Positions 59,301 to 64,000 of a stretch of 64,000 bases of DNA are shown piece by piece. The translations under genes and the position numbers were made by a program. Position 1 is the first letter of the stretch. Each line of letters opens with the position of its first letter. The notes below the pieces were generated by a model. The model ran no database searches and was not told where the DNA came from. It saw only the letters and a program-made list of their open reading frames with translations. Location of the stretch: contig VZSE01002208.1 in assembly GCA_013398275.1 (NCBI GenBank), positions 1-64,000 on the forward strand, written 5' to 3'. Source of the DNA: Promerops cafer. Taxonomy: Eukaryota; Chordata; Aves; Passeriformes; Nectariniidae.

Positions 59301-62300
59301 AGAAGCCAGACTTTAAAAAAGTGTTAAGCTACTCACAGAAGTCAGTGAGCGAGCTTAGTACTTTTACTTCCTCACGTACACAGCTCTGATTTATATACCA
59401 AAAGACATTTTCTTGAATTCCAACCTAAATCTCAATGGTTTCAGGGGGAATGTGCTTGCTTGGTAACATAATTTTAATCCTATGTCTTATACCCTCTTGA
59501 AGCTATAGGAAACATGGAATAATAACAGAAATCATCACATACTGAAGTTTGACTTTTCTCATGGGTGCCATTCTCACAAAATAAGTGAAGAAAAAAACAA
59601 TAAATGAAAGCAAAATTTTAGTGAGTAATTGTTTTGCTAAAGATTTATGTCTTATTTCTTTGGGAAGGACCTAAACATTTCAAAAGCCTAAACATTTTAA
59701 TTTTTGACAAACACTCCCATATATATGTTTCAAAGACACTTAAGTTTAAAATGTCTGAAAGAGAATTATTTCAGCTTTTCAAAATTCTCCATAGAAAATA
59801 AAATTTTTGCTTTCATCCATTTGCCCATTTGCCTGATCTCTATAAAGAATAAGAGAAGTATACTTTTACGCTCTGTGCTAGCACTCTAGTTCCAAAGTAT
59901 TTCTGCTATTTCATATAAAATACACAATTACAAGTTATTTTACATAAGCTTCTTGGAGTTTATTGCTTGTAAGCCTGAACTGAAGACAGGAGACACTATT
60001 TTGTTTTGAGTTGCTCTATATTTTGACATTTGTCTAAGGGGATAATTCATGTAGCACTGTAGGACTGTTGTTTAAATTCCAGCAGGAAATATGTCTTGTT
60101 TTGAAAGAAAGGCTTGTTTAAAATCACAGATTTAGAATAAGAAGCCAAATAATAAGGCCAAAAAAGGGAACAAAAACAATTCTTTCAAGATGGACCTCTA
60201 GGCTTAGAATTGCCTGATGTATGAGCTGTCAGAAATCCAAACTTCACCATGTGCAGATAAATGTTTTGCAAAATCCCTAAGTTAGGAGTTTCTTGGCAGT
60301 ACGTGTTTCCTGAGCAGCTTTTTGAAAAAATTAATCCCTTACAATTGCAAAAAGCTTTCAAAATGGTGCCTTCCTGCAGCAGAAGTAGAAATGTCATGAT
60401 AAGGGTCTATTTTCAACATTTTGCTTGTGCTGGTATGGTCGCTTATTTCCTTGCCATTTCTAGAGCTAATAAAGGTGTGGATCCCTTTGGTTCAGGTGTG
60501 ATTCATGAAGTTCCTAAACATTTTTGTATGTCAAACTTATTGAGTATTTATGAGGTAGAATACAGCATCTGAAACTTTGGCAGATCAATCACTAAAGAGG
60601 TGAATCCCAGGTGCTGGGTATTCTGTGTAGGAGGATAACATGAGATATAAGGTAAGAATCAAATATTTGGAATACTTTAAATACAGTCCTGTATCTTAAA
60701 TCAACTTTTGATTAGGGGATTTCTTTCACAGGATCTAGGACAGTAATGTGGAACACCTTTGGTCCCATTGTGCTGTTTCTTGGGGAAACTCCTTATTGAA
60801 TTTTCCCAAGTAGGAAAGGGTTATGGAAAAGAGGGACTGGACTTAGGAGGTGTCAGGCCACCCCAGACCTGCACTTGGATGGAGTATAGCAAGGCCTGGT
60901 CTCTGAAGAGGGTTGGCCCACACTGCCCTGCACCTGCTGTAAGTCTCACAGTGTCATAATCAGCTGTATGCAAATGAGAGGTGTGGGTGGCAGGGACTGC
61001 AAAGAGAGAAGGCTCAGCTGATGTCTTTTTAACAGGAGCAGGAAAGAGGAGGGTGTCCTTCAGCTTCAAGGTAGCTTAGCTTATACAAAGAAGGAGGTTT
61101 GCGGCAGAAGCTATATGATGTCTCTCTGGCAAATAGAAGACAGGCTTGCCAGCATATCCTGTGGAATTCTCTAGTCTCTGAGATGCACATCTTCCCACTG
61201 GATTAAGGAGATCTGTGTATTCCAGCTCTCTAGTATGTGCAAAGCTAGTTGTTGGGAAGTGGAGATGCAGCTGCAGGGAGGGCTAGTTAGCTCAGAGCAC
61301 CGAGCATTAGCCCAGTGGCTTACTAGCTTCATGCAAATTGTTTGGTACACTGTGGGCCTAGAAGTGATGCCATGAGCAGTAACCTCATGGCTGTGTGGAG
61401 AACTATTCACTCTAATGCTAGGGAATGCTAGATCAAGTTCTGTATTAGAAATAAATAAACCTTTTGCATTCACTCCTCCAGTGACATGACAGTTTCAGAT
61501 TCTCTCTGCTCTGCTTGTTAGAAGCCTTATTTCCCATCTGAGATGTAGTTACAGCTCACTTATGCTCCATCTGAATTGAACACCTAGGGGAAATCAGTAT
61601 ACATGGTATGTGCAGTGCTTGAGGTGGACTGTAATTGTACTGAGGGAGCTGCCAAAGAGGTCTGCTCAATAGACAAAGGTGTTTGGAGAAGGGTGGTGCC
61701 CTTGCAGTTGTGGGAGAATATTTTTCTGTATTATCAAAACACAAGCCTGTAGCTCAGCTAGTCCCAGTGGATGAGGGTAGGAAAGACTCTTGTCTTCTAA
61801 GCCAAATTTATAAAACTTCCAAACATCTTTTACCTCTTAAGCTCAAGTAACAATAGACTTCGTTTTCTCAGCTTCATCTCTGTTCACTGAAATGAGAAGT
61901 ATTGGTTCCCTGGGGGAGGGCTGAAACAAAGTAAAGCAAGCTGTGTGCAATTACTGCTTTCTGAAAAGCAGGAGGAGCTGGGCCAATACAAATGGTATGG
62001 CTCAGTTCTTGATAAGAGTTTTTCAGAGCAGCACTGAAGGGCAAACCCCACAGCCTTAATTCAGCTAAACCACTCCATGTCACATTCTCACCAAAAAAAA
62101 CCTGAACAATTTGTCTGTGAATTACAGTTTCTTTCTCAATCACTTTTCAAAAACATTCTCTAAAAGACAGAATTTTCTTCTGCATCTCGTCTTGCTGTAG
62201 CATTGCTGGTTGCCAGAGAAGGCTTCACTGGGGATAAAGTGCAGATAGTAAGTCAGTGGTGTTTGAGAATCAAGCAATACCCTCCACACACCCCAGTTTC

Positions 62301-62475
62301 TCCCTGTACTTGCACCATTTGCAAATGCTTCCAGGTTTGTGAATTTTACATCTCTTCTACCATTCCTGCCCCAGTGCCCTGCCCTACATGTGAATATCCA
62401 CGAAAGTCTGTGAGGAGAGGGAGTGCAGCAGAGGGGTTCTCACCCAAACAAATTTACTCTTTTGCACACAATGAG
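53336..62475. other. Unique sequence, no gene seen
   Basis: About 9.1 kb. The largest frame (136 codons, 58399-58809, +) lacks known motifs. No tandem arrays, LTRs or LINE protein remnants were recognised. Confidence 0.5.
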
Positions 62476-62501
62476 TTCTAAATCACCAGAGTGATTTAGA
62501 A
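62476..62501. repeat. Perfect 11-bp inverted repeat (hairpin)
   Basis: TTCTAAATCAC, loop CAGA, GTGATTTAGAA. The arms are exact reverse complements with a 4-nt loop, the geometry of a stable short RNA hairpin or of a dimeric factor site. The arms are too short for a typical pre-miRNA, and pairing does not extend far beyond them. Confidence 0.8.
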
Positions 62502-64000
62502 TATGGTCTTTGTGGTTTTCCAGGGTGGCTCCTAATTTCTGTGTCCTCCTATTTCTCTCTCTTTTGCCTGGGCAGCCAAGGAACTCTGCGTCTCTTTCTA
62601 AGGGGCACCTGGGCCAGGAAATAATCTGTATTTTTCACAAAGGCAAATAGACTTGTCTTTCTCACACTGTACATCTCTGCAGGCATTGTTTCAGGACTTC
62701 CAGGTTGTCTATGAGCTAGGATCCATCTGAGAAACTGTCTGTACTCAGCCTTCCAATATAGTGGAGCTGCCTATTTTGGGCATTTGCGAAGTGTCCTCTG
62801 CTCCGCTGCCTCTCTTGCCTTGTTCTCAGAGGGGCTTTTAGCACTGGTGGGGCTTTCAGGTGTTTAGTGTGAGGTTTAAATCCTGCTGAAAGGTGCTCTT
62901 CCTCTCCCTTGCTTCTGAACTATTCTTCACCTATCTGTAATTTTAATAATTGCTGCTCAACCTCCTTGTACTTTTGAGGGGGAAAAAAACCTGGGTTCCT
63001 TCAAGAACTTGAAGGATGGCTAGTTTTGAAGTTAAATCATACAGCTCTACAAGTGTCAAAACACATATGTGTTTATTGAGTATCTTAATGTGTTAGTGCA
63101 GTTTTTAAAAGGCCTCTTCTTCCAGTCAAGCTCCAGGGATAATTTCAATATACATTCAGAGTCCTAAAGAAAAATACTGCTGATGAATAGTGGCCCTCAC
63201 AGAGCCTACGATGGAGAGCAAGTTAAACTGAGTAGCTAGACTAAACTTTGTATAGTTCAGAGGTTCCTATTTAGGACACTACATACTGCTTTCTTGCTTA
63301 ATGGTGCCATCGTTTTTTATATAAAAACAAAACAAAACAAACAACACTTGTTACCATAGTTATTAAGCTTTTGAAAACAGAAGAAGCAAACTCTGAAATT
63401 GCAGTAAGAGCTGCTTCATGCAAGGCAAACACTGACTGAGCAACTTCACTGCTTACTCTGTATTCAAAGCACAGCATGCATCCACAAAAACCTTGCTGCA
63501 GCTTACTAGAGCAGCAGCTTACAAGAGAATGAAATATTTTATAAAAGGGATTTAAAGAAAATGAGAAAAGAATACATGACCATGCAGTGGTTAGTGATAA
63601 CTGCTCCCCTTAGCTCCATGCTGAGCTTCAAAGCAAACATCCAAGCCCTTCCAGCAAAAAGAATTGTGACTGCTGAACAAGTACATGTACAGTTACAGCA
63701 GGTATCCTTATGTTGTATCATTTCATTGTGAGGCCAAGAGTTGTGTATTTGTTTTTAAGAACTGCAGCAATTATGGATTTAGAAGTATTTGGTAATTTTT
63801 GTTACTAATTGCAATAATTACTTCTTCTGCTTGTCCTCTTCAGCAAAGAGGACTGAGGGACATGCCTGCAACTTTCTGGTCTGGGCTAAAACATTTCCTT
63901 GTATAAGGGAAGGTGCAGTCTCACAACTCTTCTGATGGAGAAGGAGCTGAATCTGGTTCTCTCACATGACAGATTATCAGACTGTTGAATTACTGCTTTC
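62502..64000. other. Unique sequence, no gene seen
   Basis: About 1.5 kb to the window end with no recognisable gene. It contains an A-rich AAAAC-type patch at 63323-63345. Confidence 0.5.
63323..63345. repeat. (AAAAC)n simple repeat
   Basis: AAAAACAAAACAAAACAAAC, a short imperfect pentanucleotide repeat. Confidence 0.85.

Noticed and set aside
1..64000. Bacterial-type systems (operons, CRISPR arrays, phage, toxin modules)
   Set aside because: The sequence is vertebrate nuclear DNA. No regularly spaced repeats or dense coding were seen.

Overview
The window looks like a single-copy, non-coding stretch of a bird chromosome, most likely from a songbird. This rests on a chicken-repeat-1 (CR1) LINE whose reverse-transcriptase peptide is still readable near 15.6 kb, a second CR1 3' fragment near 0.65 kb, large TGT...ACA retroviral LTRs, and AT-rich intron- or desert-like sequence between them. 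I found no intact protein gene, tRNA, rRNA, operon or CRISPR array. No long open frame is recognisable as a host protein, and the longest frames lie inside LTRs or are chance openings. The interval could be intergenic or inside a large intron; the sequence alone does not decide.

Layout: 0.6 kb holds a CR1 3' fragment (+). 4.5-5.9 kb holds a complete solo LTR (-). 5.9-15.2 kb is unique AT-rich sequence with small tandem and simple repeats. 15.2-15.9 kb holds a CR1 reverse-transcriptase fragment (-) with an internal 26-bp minisatellite. It is followed by an exact 293-bp duplication across a single N, which is almost certainly an assembly artefact. 16.3-28.5 kb is unique sequence with faint MIR-like SINE remnants and a perfect 12-bp palindrome. 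28.5-29.1 kb and 30.0-30.5 kb hold two more, unrelated LTR-like blocks with TATA and poly(A) landmarks. 37.7-39.1 kb holds a second copy of the 4.5-kb LTR in opposite orientation (+). 39-64 kb is unique sequence with candidate conserved-type AT-rich blocks, one possible terminal exon (-, 42.3 kb), a diverged 0.2-kb repeat pair (51.3 and 53.1 kb) and a perfect hairpin at 62.5 kb.

The best-supported biology is retroelement history. The two 1,396-bp solo LTRs each have their own 5-bp target-site duplication (AAAAC and ATGTG), so they are independent insertions that later lost their internal regions by LTR-LTR recombination. They form an inverted pair about 31.8 kb apart. Function elsewhere (enhancers, a small exon) is inference only. 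I do not see convincing evidence for a new biological system here.
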